NCBI RefSeq assembly: GCF_042432495.1
Contig: NZ_JBHLXC010000002.1
Location: forward strand, 310,001 to 374,000
DNA from: Pseudochelatococcus lubricantis
GTDB lineage: Bacteria; Pseudomonadota; Alphaproteobacteria; Rhizobiales; Beijerinckiaceae
DNA length: 64,000 nucleotides
Reading direction: 5' to 3'
Shown: positions 1 to 8,139 of the stretch, one piece after another
How positions within the stretch are numbered: position 1 is the first letter of the stretch
Layout of the letters: each line of letters opens with the position of its first letter
Notes under the pieces: model-generated
What the model was told of the DNA's origin: nothing
Databases searched by the model: none
Seen by the model: only the letters and a program-made list of their open reading frames with translations
Made by a program: the position numbers and the translations under genes

Positions 1-69
1 AAATCCGACGGCACCCGGCCATCGGCCACGAACGTCTCCCACGCCTGACGAATCTCGCGTTCGTTCACA
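1..69 (-). CDS. Sigma-54-dependent activator, N-terminal fragment (AcxR/AcoR-like), cut by window edge
   Basis: Only the first 23 codons are in the window; the gene runs off the left edge. It begins with GTG at 69 preceded by a GGAAGG-type Shine-Dalgarno. The peptide contains R-x-x-W-E-x-F near residues 7-13 and G-R-V-P-S just after, which is how AcoR/AcxR-type sigma-54 activators of the Fis family begin. It is divergent from acxABC, and acetone carboxylase operons are classically driven by such an activator. Role inferred: senses acetone or a derived alcohol and activates the sigma-54 promoter at 465-480. With so little sequence the family call rests largely on context. Confidence 0.6.
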
Positions 70-335
70 GCAGTTCCCTTCCCGTCGTGCCATGCCGCGT
101 GTGAAGGAACGCCGCATCTGCAATGGCACAGGCATCAGGAGGAAAGGTGCAGACAGGCGTATCGGCCTGCCCGACGGTCGGCGCGATGCCCCAGGTCTGT
201 CAACCGTCCACGTTTCCCCATCCCGTTGCGCTTCTGTAAGGCCGGCGCAACTGGGTCACGTAGCATAACCGTGTTTGACGGCATTTGCCAATATGTCTTC
301 CGCTGACGTTCTCACGCAACAATATATTGATTTAC

Positions 336-380
336 CCTGTTCGAAATCCGGACAGGCCATTGTCCGATAGCTGTCGGACA
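336..380. promoter_or_regulatory. Candidate upstream activator sites for the acx promoter
   Basis: Two dyads sit 85-130 bp upstream of the -24/-12 promoter. The second is perfect: TGTCCGATAGCTGTCGGACA at 361-380 (7-bp arms). The first, at 336-356, is imperfect but ends in the same CGGACA half and begins CCTGTTCG. Fis-type sigma-54 activators bind TGTC..GACA-like inverted repeats about 100 bp upstream of the promoter and contact it by DNA looping, so these are inferred binding sites for the divergent activator. Confidence 0.6.
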
Positions 381-464
381 CGACACCGCCACGACAGCGG
401 CCGGACACGCGCCGTTTCCCGAATTACCGTGCAATGGCAAGGCATTTCGCCGCCCGGGCACCAC

Positions 465-480
465 TGGCACGCCCCTTGCT
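465..480 (+). promoter_or_regulatory. Sigma-54 (-24/-12) promoter of acxABC
   Basis: TGGCAC at 465-470 and TTGC at 476-479 are separated by 5 bases, giving TGGCACGCCCCTTGC, a full match to the RpoN consensus. Transcription would start around 490, leaving a leader of about 60 nt before acxA. The partial activator gene on the other strand and the dyads at 336-380 complete the expected RpoN arrangement. Confidence 0.85.
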
Positions 481-551
481 CCATCACAGGCGGACCGGTC
501 GACAAGCGGACCGGCTTCGCAAAAAACCACGGACCAAGGGGAGGTAACTTC

Positions 552-2711
552 ATGAATGTCCATAACAAGGACGTGCCAGCCCGTAACGTGCAGGTGCTCG
601 GCATCGACGCCGGCGGCACGATGACGGACACGTTCTTCGTCGACGCGGACGGCGACTTCGTCGTCGGCAAGGCGCAGAGCACGCCGCAGAACGAGGCCAT
701 AGGCCTCATCAACTCCAGCGTCGACGGCCTCGCGGCCTGGGGCATCTCCCTCGACGATGCGCTGAAGCAATTGCAGACCGGCGTCTATTCCGGCACCGCC
801 ATGCTCAACCGCGTGGTACAGCGCAAGGGCCTGAAATGCGGCCTCATCGTCAACCAGGGCCTTGAGGACTTCCACCGCATGGGCCGGGCCATCCAGGCCT
901 ATCTCGGCTATGCCTATGAGGACCGGATCCATCTCAACACCCACCGCTACGACCCGCCTTTGGTGCCGCGCCACCTCACGCGCGGTGTGGTGGAGCGTGT
1001 CGACATGTTCGGCACGGTGGTCATTCCGCTGCGCGAGGAGAGCGCGCTGAAAGCCGCGCAGGAGCTGATCGATCAGGATGTCGAGGGCATCGTCATCAGC
1101 CTGCTGCACAGCTATCGCAACCCGGCTCACGAACGGCGCGTGCGCGACATCGTGCTGGAAGCGGTGAAGAAGAGCGGCAAGAACATCCCGGTGTTCGCCT
1201 CGGCCGATTACTATCCCGTGCGCAAGGAGACGCACCGCACCAACACCACCATTCTGGAGGGTTATGCGGCGGAGCCTTCGCGGCAAACGCTGAAGAAAAT
1301 ATCCGACAGCTTCAAGGAGCACGGCACGAAGTTCGACTTCCGTGTGATGGCGACCCACGGCGGCACCATCTCGTGGAAGGCGAAGGAGCTGGCGCGCACC
1401 ATCGTCTCCGGCCCCATCGGCGGCGTGATCGGCGCGAAGTATCTCGGCGAGGTGCTGGGCTACAAGAACATCGCCTGTTCGGACATCGGCGGCACGTCCT
1501 TCGACGTGGCACTGATCACGCAGGGCGAACTCACCATCAAGAACGATCCCGACATGGCGCGCCTCGTGCTGTCGCTTCCCCTCGTCGCGATGGACTCGGT
1601 GGGCGCGGGCGCGGGCAGCTTCATCCGGCTCGATCCCTACACGAAGGCGATCAAGCTCGGCCCGGATTCGGCCGGCTACCGCGTCGGCGTCTGCTGGGCG
1701 GACAGCGGCATCGAGACGGTCAGCATCTCGGACTGCCACGTCGTGCTCGGCTATCTCAACCCGGACAACTTCCTGGGCGGCGCGATCAAGCTCGACCGCG
1801 ACCGGGCAGTGGCCGCCATCAAGGCGCAGGTCGCCGACCCGCTGGGGCTTTCCGTCGAGGATGCGGCGGCGGGCGTGATCGAATTGCTCGACTCCGACCT
1901 GCGGGATTACCTGCGCTCGATGATCTCCGGCAAGGGCTACAGCCCCGCAAGCTTCGTTTGCTTCTCCTACGGCGGCGCCGGGCCGGTGCATACCTACGGC
2001 TACACCGAGGGGCTCGGCTTCGAGGACGTTATCGTACCGGCGTGGGCGGCGGGCTTCTCGGCCTTCGGCTGCGCGGCCGCCGACTTCGAGTACCGCTACG
2101 ACAAAAGCCTCGACATCAACCTGCCGCCGGACGCGCCGGACAGCGACCGCGAGGCCGCGTCGAAAACCCTGCAGCAGGCGTGGGAGGAACTGCGCGAGAA
2201 CGTGCTGGAGGAGTTCCGGCTCAACGGCTACGCCGCCGACCAGGTGACGCTGACGCCGGGCTTCCGCATGCAGTATCGCGGTCAGTTGAATGACCTTGAG
2301 ATCGAGTCGCCGCTCCCCGCCGTCGCCACGACGGAAGACTGGAACCAGCTCGTCGATGCCTTCAACGACACCTACGGGCGCGTCTACGCCGCCTCCGCCC
2401 GCTCGCCGGAGCTGGGATACTCGGTGACGGGCGCCATCATGCGCGGCTCGGTGCCGATCCCCAAGCCGAAGATTCCGAAGGAGCCGGAACACGGCCCGAC
2501 GCCTCCCGAAGAGGCGTTCCTCGGTACGCGCAAGTTCTACCGCAAGAAGCGCTGGGTCGACGCACAGCTCTACCGGATGGAGGCGCTGTTGCCAGGCAAC
2601 CGCATCACCGGCCCCGCGATCATCGAATCGGACGCGACCACCTTCGTCGTGCCCGACGGGTTCGAGACGTGGCTCGACGGCCATCGCCTCTTCCACCTCA
2701 AGGAAGTGTGA
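552..2711 (+). CDS. acxA: Acetone carboxylase beta subunit (HyuA family)
   Basis: Predicted beta subunit of the ATP-dependent enzyme that carboxylates acetone to acetoacetate. The 719-aa product matches the usual ~717 aa. It has the two ASKHA phosphate loops: GIDAGGT at residues 17-23 and DIGGTSFD near 311, plus a GGAGP segment near 473. These bind the nucleotide that phosphorylates substrate in the hydantoinase-A-like subunit. The ATG at 552 is chosen because AGGGGAGG lies 8 nt upstream; the frame is open further upstream, but that part crosses the sigma-54 promoter and cannot be translated from it. First gene of acxABC, 30 bp before acxB. A related methylhydantoinase or acetophenone carboxylase is the main alternative, but the small gamma gene downstream argues for acetone carboxylase. 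Confidence 0.92.
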   Translation: MNVHNKDVPARNVQVLGIDAGGTMTDTFFVDADGDFVVGKAQSTPQNEAIGLINSSVDGLAAWGISLDDALKQLQTGVYSGTAMLNRVVQRKGLKCGLIVNQGLEDFHRMGRAIQAYLGYAYEDRIHLNTHRYDPPLVPRHLTRGVVERVDMFGTVVIPLREESALKAAQELIDQDVEGIVISLLHSYRNPAHERRVRDIVLEAVKKSGKNIPVFASADYYPVRKETHRTNTTILEGYAAEPSRQTLKKISDSFKEHGTKFDFRVMATHGGTISWKAKELARTIVSGPIGGVIGAKYLGEVLGYKNIACSDIGGTSFDVALITQGELTIKNDPDMARLVLSLPLVAMDSVGAGAGSFIRLDPYTKAIKLGPDSAGYRVGVCWADSGIETVSISDCHVVLGYLNPDNFLGGAIKLDRDRAVAAIKAQVADPLGLSVEDAAAGVIELLDSDLRDYLRSMISGKGYSPASFVCFSYGGAGPVHTYGYTEGLGFEDVIVPAWAAGFSAFGCAAADFEYRYDKSLDINLPPDAPDSDREAASKTLQQAWEELRENVLEEFRLNGYAADQVTLTPGFRMQYRGQLNDLEIESPLPAVATTEDWNQLVDAFNDTYGRVYAASARSPELGYSVTGAIMRGSVPIPKPKIPKEPEHGPTPPEEAFLGTRKFYRKKRWVDAQLYRMEALLPGNRITGPAIIESDATTFVVPDGFETWLDGHRLFHLKEV

Positions 2712-2741
2712 CCCCAACAATAAGTTCAGAGAGGAAACATC

Positions 2742-5069
2742 ATGAACGTCAATGTTCGCAAGGATGCCCTCGCCGGGGCGGCGCGCGGCATCGTGCGCGG
2801 CGGCGAGACGCTGAAGCAGCACCGCGACCGGCTGATGGACGCGACGAAGAGCAGCGGCCACTATGCCGGCCTCAAGGGGCTCGAACTGCGCGACACCCAG
2901 CCCATTCTGTACAACAAGCTGTTCTCCCGCCTGCGCGCCGGCGTCGTCGACGCGCGTGAGACGGCGAAGAAGATCGCCGCCTCCCCCATCGTGGAGCAGG
3001 AAGGCGAGCTGTGCTTCACGCTCTACAACGCGGCGGGCGACTCGATCCTGACCTCGACGGGCATCATCATCCACGTCGGCACCATGGGCGCGGCGATCAA
3101 GTACATGATCGAGAACGGCTGGGAGCAGAACCCCGGCGTCGCCGACAAGGATATCTTCTGTAACAACGATGCGCTGATCGGCAACGTGCATCCGTGCGAC
3201 ATCCATACCATCGTGCCGATCTTCTGGGAGGGCGAGCTGATCGGCTGGGTCGGCGGCGTCACCCACGTCATCGACACCGGCTCCGTCGGGCCGGGCTCGA
3301 TGTCGACCGGGCAGGTGCAGCGCTTCGGCGACGGTTACTCCATCACCTGCCGCAAGATCGGCGCCAACGACACGCTGTTCCGCGACTGGCTGCACGAGAG
3401 CCAGCGCATGGTGCGCACCACCCGCTACTGGGTGCTCGACGAGCGCACCCGCGTGGCCGGTTGCCACATGATCCGCAAGCTCGTCGAGGAAGTGATCGCC
3501 GAGGAAGGCATCGAAAACTACTGGAAATTCGCCTACGAGGCGGTGGAGCACGGCCGGCAGGGCCTGCAAAACCGCATCAAGGCGATGACCATTCCCGGCA
3601 AGTACCGGCAGGTCGGTTTCGTCGACGTGCCCTACGATCACCCGGACGTGCGCGTGCCTTCCGACTTCGCGAAGGTCAACACCATCATGCACACGCCCTC
3701 CGAGATCACCATCCGGGGCGACGGCACCTGGCGGCTGGACTTCGACGGCTCGTCGCGCTGGGGCTGGCATACCTATAACGCGCATGCGGTGAGCTTCACA
3801 TCCGGCATCTGGGTGATGATGACGCAAACGCTGATTCCGTCCGAGATGATCAACGACGGCGCGGCCTACGGCACCGAGTTCCGCCTGCCCAAGGGCACCT
3901 GGATGAACCCGGACGACCGGCGCGTCGCCTTCTCCTACGCCTGGCACTTCCTCGTCTCGTCATGGACGTCGTTGTGGCGCGGTCTCAGCCGTTCCTACTT
4001 CGGGCGCGGGTATCTTGAGGAGGTCAACTCCGGCAACGCCAACACCTCCAACTGGCTGCAGGGCGGCGGTTTCAACCAGTACGACGAGATCCACGCCGTC
4101 AACTCGTTCGAGTCCGCCGCCGAAGGCACCGGCGCGAGCGCGGTGAAAGACGGCCTCGACCACGCCGCCGCCATCTGGAACCCGGAAGGCGACATGGGCG
4201 ACATGGAAATCTGGGAACTGGCCGAGCCGCTCGTCTATCTGGGGCGCAAGATCAAGACGAACTCCGCCGGTTACGGCAAGTATCGCGGCGGCTGCGGCTT
4301 CGAGAGCCTGCGCATGGTCTGGAACGCCAAGGACTGGACCATGTTCTTCATGGGCAACGGCCACATCACCTCCGACTGGGGGCTGATGGGCGGCTATCCC
4401 GCCGCCTCCGGCTATCGCTTCGCCGCGCACAAAACGAACATCAAGGCGCTCATCGAGGAGGGCAAGCCGCTGCCGCTGGGTGGCGACACCGACCCGGAAA
4501 ATCCTGAATGGGACGGCCTGTTGCCGGCAGCGCAGATCAAGCGCGACAAGCAGGCCATCACCACGGAGGAGATGTTCGCCGACTACGACCTCTATCTCAA
4601 CTACCTGCGTGGCGGCCCAGGCTTCGGCGATCCGCTCGACCGCGAGACGGCGCGCATCCAGGAGGATCTCGACGGCGGCTACCTGCTGCCCCGCTTCGCC
4701 GAGCGAGTCTACGGCGTCGTGCTGCAGCACGAAGGCGGCCGGCATGTCATCGACGAGGACGCGACCGTGGCACGCCGCCTCGAAATCCGCAAGGAACGCC
4801 TCGCGAAATCCGAACCGGTGTCCGACTGGCTGGCGCGGGAACGGGAGAAGATCGTCGCCAAGCAGGCGGAAACGCAGGTGCAGCAGATGTTCGCCGCCTC
4901 CTTCAAGCTCAGCCCGAAGTTCCTTGGCGACTTCAAGACGTTCTGGAAGCTGCCGGCGGAGTGGGATCTGCGCGAGGAGGACCTCGATATCCCGAGCTAC
5001 GGCGCGAACTACTCGATGGACGTGTCCGAATTGCCGGATGTCACCACGGTGAAATTCGTGGACGAATGA
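2742..5069 (+). CDS. acxB: Acetone carboxylase alpha subunit (HyuB family)
   Basis: Predicted 775-aa alpha subunit, the usual size (~776 aa). It belongs to the hydantoinase-B/oxoprolinase family that supplies the carboxylation site, reported to be manganese-containing in characterised acetone carboxylases. The N-terminal third holds the family core, including the histidine- and aspartate-rich stretch NVHPCDIHT around residues 148-156 and a Gly/Ser-rich VGPGSMSTGQVQRFGDGYS segment near 185. Start ATG at 2742 follows AGAGAGGAAA. Lies between acxA and acxC with gaps of 30 and 62 bp, so one transcript is likely. Confidence 0.92.
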   Translation: MNVNVRKDALAGAARGIVRGGETLKQHRDRLMDATKSSGHYAGLKGLELRDTQPILYNKLFSRLRAGVVDARETAKKIAASPIVEQEGELCFTLYNAAGDSILTSTGIIIHVGTMGAAIKYMIENGWEQNPGVADKDIFCNNDALIGNVHPCDIHTIVPIFWEGELIGWVGGVTHVIDTGSVGPGSMSTGQVQRFGDGYSITCRKIGANDTLFRDWLHESQRMVRTTRYWVLDERTRVAGCHMIRKLVEEVIAEEGIENYWKFAYEAVEHGRQGLQNRIKAMTIPGKYRQVGFVDVPYDHPDVRVPSDFAKVNTIMHTPSEITIRGDGTWRLDFDGSSRWGWHTYNAHAVSFTSGIWVMMTQTLIPSEMINDGAAYGTEFRLPKGTWMNPDDRRVAFSYAWHFLVSSWTSLWRGLSRSYFGRGYLEEVNSGNANTSNWLQGGGFNQYDEIHAVNSFESAAEGTGASAVKDGLDHAAAIWNPEGDMGDMEIWELAEPLVYLGRKIKTNSAGYGKYRGGCGFESLRMVWNAKDWTMFFMGNGHITSDWGLMGGYPAASGYRFAAHKTNIKALIEEGKPLPLGGDTDPENPEWDGLLPAAQIKRDKQAITTEEMFADYDLYLNYLRGGPGFGDPLDRETARIQEDLDGGYLLPRFAERVYGVVLQHEGGRHVIDEDATVARRLEIRKERLAKSEPVSDWLAREREKIVAKQAETQVQQMFAASFKLSPKFLGDFKTFWKLPAEWDLREEDLDIPSYGANYSMDVSELPDVTTVKFVDE

Positions 5070-5131
5070 AACAACGCGGGGCGGCGTGAAGCGCCGCCTC
5101 CTTCCCGCCAAGAAACACCGGAGGAAACATC

Positions 5132-5641
5132 ATGGCTTCTTACACCCGCACCAAGATCGCGGATCTGGTCGACGGCACCATCGACCACGACACCCTGCAC
5201 CAGATGCTCTCGACGCCGAAGGACCCGGACCGCTTCGTCACCTACATCGACATCCTGCAAGAGCGCGTGAAGTGGGACGACCGCATCCTGCTGCCGCTCG
5301 GCCCGAAGCTCTACATCGTCCAGCGCAAGGATACGAAGCAGTGGGTGGTGCGTTGCGAATGCGGCCACGACTTCTGCGACGCCAGCGAGAACTGGAAGCT
5401 GCACGCGCGCGTGCGCGTGCGCGACACCCAGGCCGACCTTGAGGAAATCTATCCCCGGCTCATGGCGCCCACCGCCACCTGGCAGGTGCTGCGCGAGTAC
5501 TACTGCCCGGATTGTGGCACGCTGCTCGACGTGGAGGCCCCGACGCCGTGGTATCCCGTCATCCACGACTTCGAGCCCGATATCGAGACCTTCTACCGCG
5601 ACTGGCTGAACCTGCCGGTGCCGGAACGCGCACGCGCGTAA
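5132..5641 (+). CDS. acxC: Acetone carboxylase gamma subunit
   Basis: Small (169 aa) third subunit that distinguishes acetone carboxylases from other HyuA/HyuB enzymes. Five cysteines cluster in two knuckles, C75-x-C77...C82 and C125-x-x-C128, matching the zinc-binding role known for this subunit. Start ATG at 5132 follows GGAGGAAAC; nearly the same leader precedes acxB, consistent with balanced synthesis of the subunits. Last gene of the operon, followed 33 bp later by a strong terminator. Confidence 0.9.
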   Translation: MASYTRTKIADLVDGTIDHDTLHQMLSTPKDPDRFVTYIDILQERVKWDDRILLPLGPKLYIVQRKDTKQWVVRCECGHDFCDASENWKLHARVRVRDTQADLEEIYPRLMAPTATWQVLREYYCPDCGTLLDVEAPTPWYPVIHDFEPDIETFYRDWLNLPVPERARA

Positions 5642-5673
5642 CCCTTCACCACGGAAACCCGCCGTGCCAACTG

Positions 5674-5706
5674 GGGGAAGACGCTCTGGCGGCCTTCCCC
5701 TTTTTT
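5674..5706 (+). terminator. Rho-independent terminator of acxABC
   Basis: Arms GGGGAAG (5674-5680) and CTTCCCC (5694-5700) with an inner CGC/GCG pairing close a small loop and run directly into six T residues at 5701-5706. It lies 33 bp after the acxC stop. Confidence 0.88.
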
Positions 5707-5708
5707 AT

Positions 5709-5890
5709 GACGATAGCCCGAAAACGCGAAACGGTTTGAAATAATCGGATCATGCTCATCAATGCTTTGATTTCGAGCGAATCCTTATTGTCCGGATGAT
5801 TCGGCCGGAGCGGAAAACGCTCCGCAAAGCCGTCTGACGCGCTCATCGTCCACTTTCCGGACAGCAATACCATCCGGCATCGAAACGCCA
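5709..5890. repeat. Palindromic intergenic repeat region (REP-like)
   Basis: No gene is visible here. On the minus strand the motif GAGCATGATCCGATTATTTC (5736-5755) resembles the GAGCATGATC intergenic repeats common in Hyphomicrobiales genomes. A separate hairpin GGAGCG-GAAAA-CGCTCC lies around 5807-5823. The region is relatively AT-richer than its flanks. Family assignment is from memory of the motif, and copy number in the genome cannot be seen from one window. Confidence 0.45.
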
Positions 5891-5978
5891 TGCGGCGCGA
5901 CGCAAGTGACGCCGCGCTTGAAAAATATTGCGCATCAAGCAGAAAGTAACGGCCGGGTCGAGGCGATTCGGCGACACG

Positions 5979-6124
5979 AAAGGAGGTGAGACGATTGAAA
6001 TTCCGGCTTACGCTGGTTGTCAGGATCGGAGTGTGGCGCTTCACCCTGACAGTCAGTCGCTAAGAGAACGGGGGTCGGGCGAAAGCCCGGCTCCCACCGG
6101 AGGAAAGGTCGTCTCACCTCCCTT
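5979..6124 (+). other. Inverted-repeat-bounded element enclosing a tiny ORF and a GNRA hairpin
   Basis: GGAGGTGAGACGA at 5982-5994 is perfectly complementary to TCGTCTCACCTCC at 6109-6121, a 13-bp closing stem with two more A-T pairs outside it. The 114 nt between hold a 22-codon ORF that uses the left arm as its Shine-Dalgarno, and a perfect 11-bp hairpin with a GAAA tetraloop at 6070-6095. In RNA the right arm would sequester the ribosome-binding site. I cannot name a family; a self-regulated small-peptide mRNA, a type-I-toxin-like gene or a mobile structured RNA are all possible. No promoter is obvious. Confidence 0.6.
5995..6063 (+). CDS. Tiny ORF, 22 aa, basic and beta-prone peptide
   Basis: TTG start at 5995 lies 8 nt after GGAGG within AAGGAGGTGA (5980-5989), the strongest Shine-Dalgarno in the neighbourhood, and TAA is at 6061. 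The peptide begins LKFRLTLVVR and ends FTLTVSR. It alternates hydrophobic with polar or basic residues, carries about five positive charges and no negative ones, and reads like a short amphipathic beta-hairpin. It is not recognised. The spacing of the ribosome-binding site and its place inside the inverted repeat are the only support for translation; the same DNA could act purely as RNA. Confidence 0.45.
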   Translation: MKFRLTLVVRIGVWRFTLTVSR

Positions 6125-6196
6125 GGGATCATGCATACCATAAAGGCCACGGAACTCATAGCCTGGGGTGGCCCGCTGCTCCCGCCGCGTGAGGGA

Positions 6197-6763
6197 TCAG
6201 TGAGCGCGGTTCTTCTCGATCCATGCCGCGAAATCGGCGACGAACTTGCCGAGGAAGGTTCTCGTGCCCTCGTTCGTCAGCTTGCCGTCATCGTCGAGCA
6301 AATGGCCGACACCGCCGATGTAGGCTTCCGGCTGCTGCAGTGTCGGCACGTTGAGGAACACCAGCGACTGGCGCAGATGATGGTTGGCGCCGAAGCCGCC
6401 GATGGCGCCGATGGAGACGCTCACCACCGCGCCGGGCTTGCCGCCCCACACGCTCTGCCCGTAGGGGCGCGAGCCGACGTCGAGCGCATTCTTCAGCACC
6501 GCCGGCACCGAGCGGTTGTATTCCGGCGTCACGAACAGCACGGCGTCGAACCCCTTTACCTTCTCGCGGAAGGCGGTCCAGGCAGCGGGCGGCGTGCCTT
6601 CGTCGTCGAGGTCCTGATTGTAGAGGGGAAGATCGCCGATCTCGACGATCTCAAGCTTGAGGCTGTCGGCGGCGATATCCGCGAGGACATGTGCGATCTT
6701 GCGGTTGAACGAGGCCTTGCGCAGGCTGCCGACGAAGACGGCAACGGTAGCGGGAATGTTCAT
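6197..6763 (-). CDS. NADPH-dependent FMN/quinone reductase
   Basis: Predicted 188-aa cytosolic flavodoxin-fold reductase of the YieF/ChrR/azoreductase type, using NAD(P)H and FMN to reduce quinones, chromate or flavins. The flavin phosphate loop GSLRKAS is at residues 12-18, and the family motif TPEYNRSVPAVLKNALD lies around residues 84-100. The ATG at 6763 is chosen because the alignment-like start NIPATVAVFVGSLR follows it; the frame continues 27 codons upstream but that part is low-complexity basic sequence. Stands alone between the inverted-repeat element and the HI0933-type gene. Natural substrate unknown. Confidence 0.85.
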   Translation of the reverse strand: MNIPATVAVFVGSLRKASFNRKIAHVLADIAADSLKLEIVEIGDLPLYNQDLDDEGTPPAAWTAFREKVKGFDAVLFVTPEYNRSVPAVLKNALDVGSRPYGQSVWGGKPGAVVSVSIGAIGGFGANHHLRQSLVFLNVPTLQQPEAYIGGVGHLLDDDGKLTNEGTRTFLGKFVADFAAWIEKNRAH

Positions 6764-6902
6764 GAACGATGCCTTTCTGGGATATGGCCGGAGTGGCCGG
6801 ACGCCGGGCAGTGTATAACGGATCAGGCGGCGCTGCCACCGCAACGCAGCATCGCGCGGCAGGCAACGAAGCCGCGACCGGCGCCGGAAACATCGCGCCC
6901 GG

Positions 6903-8123
6903 TCAGGCGGATCGCTCCCCGGCGATTGCCGTGCCCGCCGCCCGGCCCGACGACCACGCCCACTGGAAGTTGTAGCCGCCGAGCCAGCCTGTGACGTCGA
7001 CTACCTCGCCGATGAAGTAAAGGCCCGGCACCGCCTTCGCCTCCATGGTCCGCGAGTTGAGCGCCGCCGTGTCGACGCCGCCCAGCGTCACCTCCGCCGT
7101 GCGGTAGCCCTCGCTGCCGGCAGGATGAAGCTCCCAGCCGTTGAGCGCCTGCGCCAGCGCCGACAACTTCCTGTCGCTCATGTCGCCGATGTTGCCGGCG
7201 AGGCCGAGCCGGTCCGCCATATGGAGCGCCAGCCGCTTCGGCAGCAGGTCGGCGAGCACGGAGGCGATGGCCTTGCGGCCGTCCTGCCGCCGGCGCTCGC
7301 GCAGAACCTCGAACGGATCGGCCCCCGGCAGCAGCGCCACCGCAATCGGCATCTTCTCCCGCCAGTAGGACGAGATTTGCAGGATGGCCGGACCGGACAG
7401 GCCGCGATGCGTGAACAGCATCGCTTCCTCGAAGCGTGCCGCGCCGCACGTCACCGCGACATCGGCGGCGACGCCCGCGAGCGGGCGGAAATCCGCCATC
7501 ACATCCTCCCCGAAGGTCAGCGGTACGAGCCCCGGCCGCGTTTCCGTCACGGCGAGCCCGAACTGCTCCGCGAGCCGGTAGCCGAAGCCGGTCGCGCCCA
7601 TCTTGGGAATCGATTTGCCGCCCGTCGCCACCACGAGATTGCGGCAGGCGACGCCATAGGCTCCTTCCTGCCCGTCGAGATCGAGCGAGAAGCCGCCTTC
7701 CGTCTTTGCCACGCCGTCGATGCGGGTCTGCAGGCGCAGCTCGGCACCCGCCCGCGCCATTTCCGCGCACAGCATATCCACGATCAGCCTGGCGCTGTCG
7801 TCGCAGAAAAGCTGGCCGCGCGTCTTTTCGTGATAGGCGATGCCGTAGCGCTCCACGAGCGCGATGAAATCGTGCTGCGTATAGCGGCTCAACGCGGATT
7901 TGGCGAAGTGGGCATTGTCCGACAGAAAGCACTGCGGCTTCACATTGAGATTGGTGAAGTTGCAGCGCCCGCCGCCGGAGATGCGGATTTTCTCGCCCGG
8001 CGCGCGGGCATGGTCGACGACGAGCACCCGCCTGCCCGCAGCGCCCGCATGGGCGGCGCACATGAGGCCGGCCGCGCCTGCCCCGAGAATGACTGTTTCC
8101 ACCTGAAGATGCTGACGCGCCAT
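6903..8123 (-). CDS. HI0933/YhiN-family FAD-dependent flavoprotein
   Basis: Predicted 406-aa soluble NAD(P)/FAD oxidoreductase. The Rossmann dinucleotide motif GAGAAG is at residues 14-19, the family signature ISGGGRCNFTN follows near 48-58, and the C-terminus has the FAD-binding LYFIGEVVDVTGWLGGYN pattern. Relatives (BaiN, YhiN, aminoacetone oxidase) have varied or unknown substrates, so no reaction is assigned. It follows addA by 16 bp on the same strand and may be transcribed with it; the position after addA is often taken by thioredoxin in this order, which is absent here. Confidence 0.85.
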   Translation of the reverse strand: MARQHLQVETVILGAGAAGLMCAAHAGAAGRRVLVVDHARAPGEKIRISGGGRCNFTNLNVKPQCFLSDNAHFAKSALSRYTQHDFIALVERYGIAYHEKTRGQLFCDDSARLIVDMLCAEMARAGAELRLQTRIDGVAKTEGGFSLDLDGQEGAYGVACRNLVVATGGKSIPKMGATGFGYRLAEQFGLAVTETRPGLVPLTFGEDVMADFRPLAGVAADVAVTCGAARFEEAMLFTHRGLSGPAILQISSYWREKMPIAVALLPGADPFEVLRERRRQDGRKAIASVLADLLPKRLALHMADRLGLAGNIGDMSDRKLSALAQALNGWELHPAGSEGYRTAEVTLGGVDTAALNSRTMEAKAVPGLYFIGEVVDVTGWLGGYNFQWAWSSGRAAGTAIAGERSA

Positions 8124-8139
8124 GCAATCGTGTCCCCCG

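Noticed and set aside
312..3947. 1211-codon open frame antisense to acxA/acxB
   Set aside because: Typical GC-rich shadow: codon composition is Arg/His/Val-heavy, no domain motifs, and it covers two well-defined genes and the promoter.
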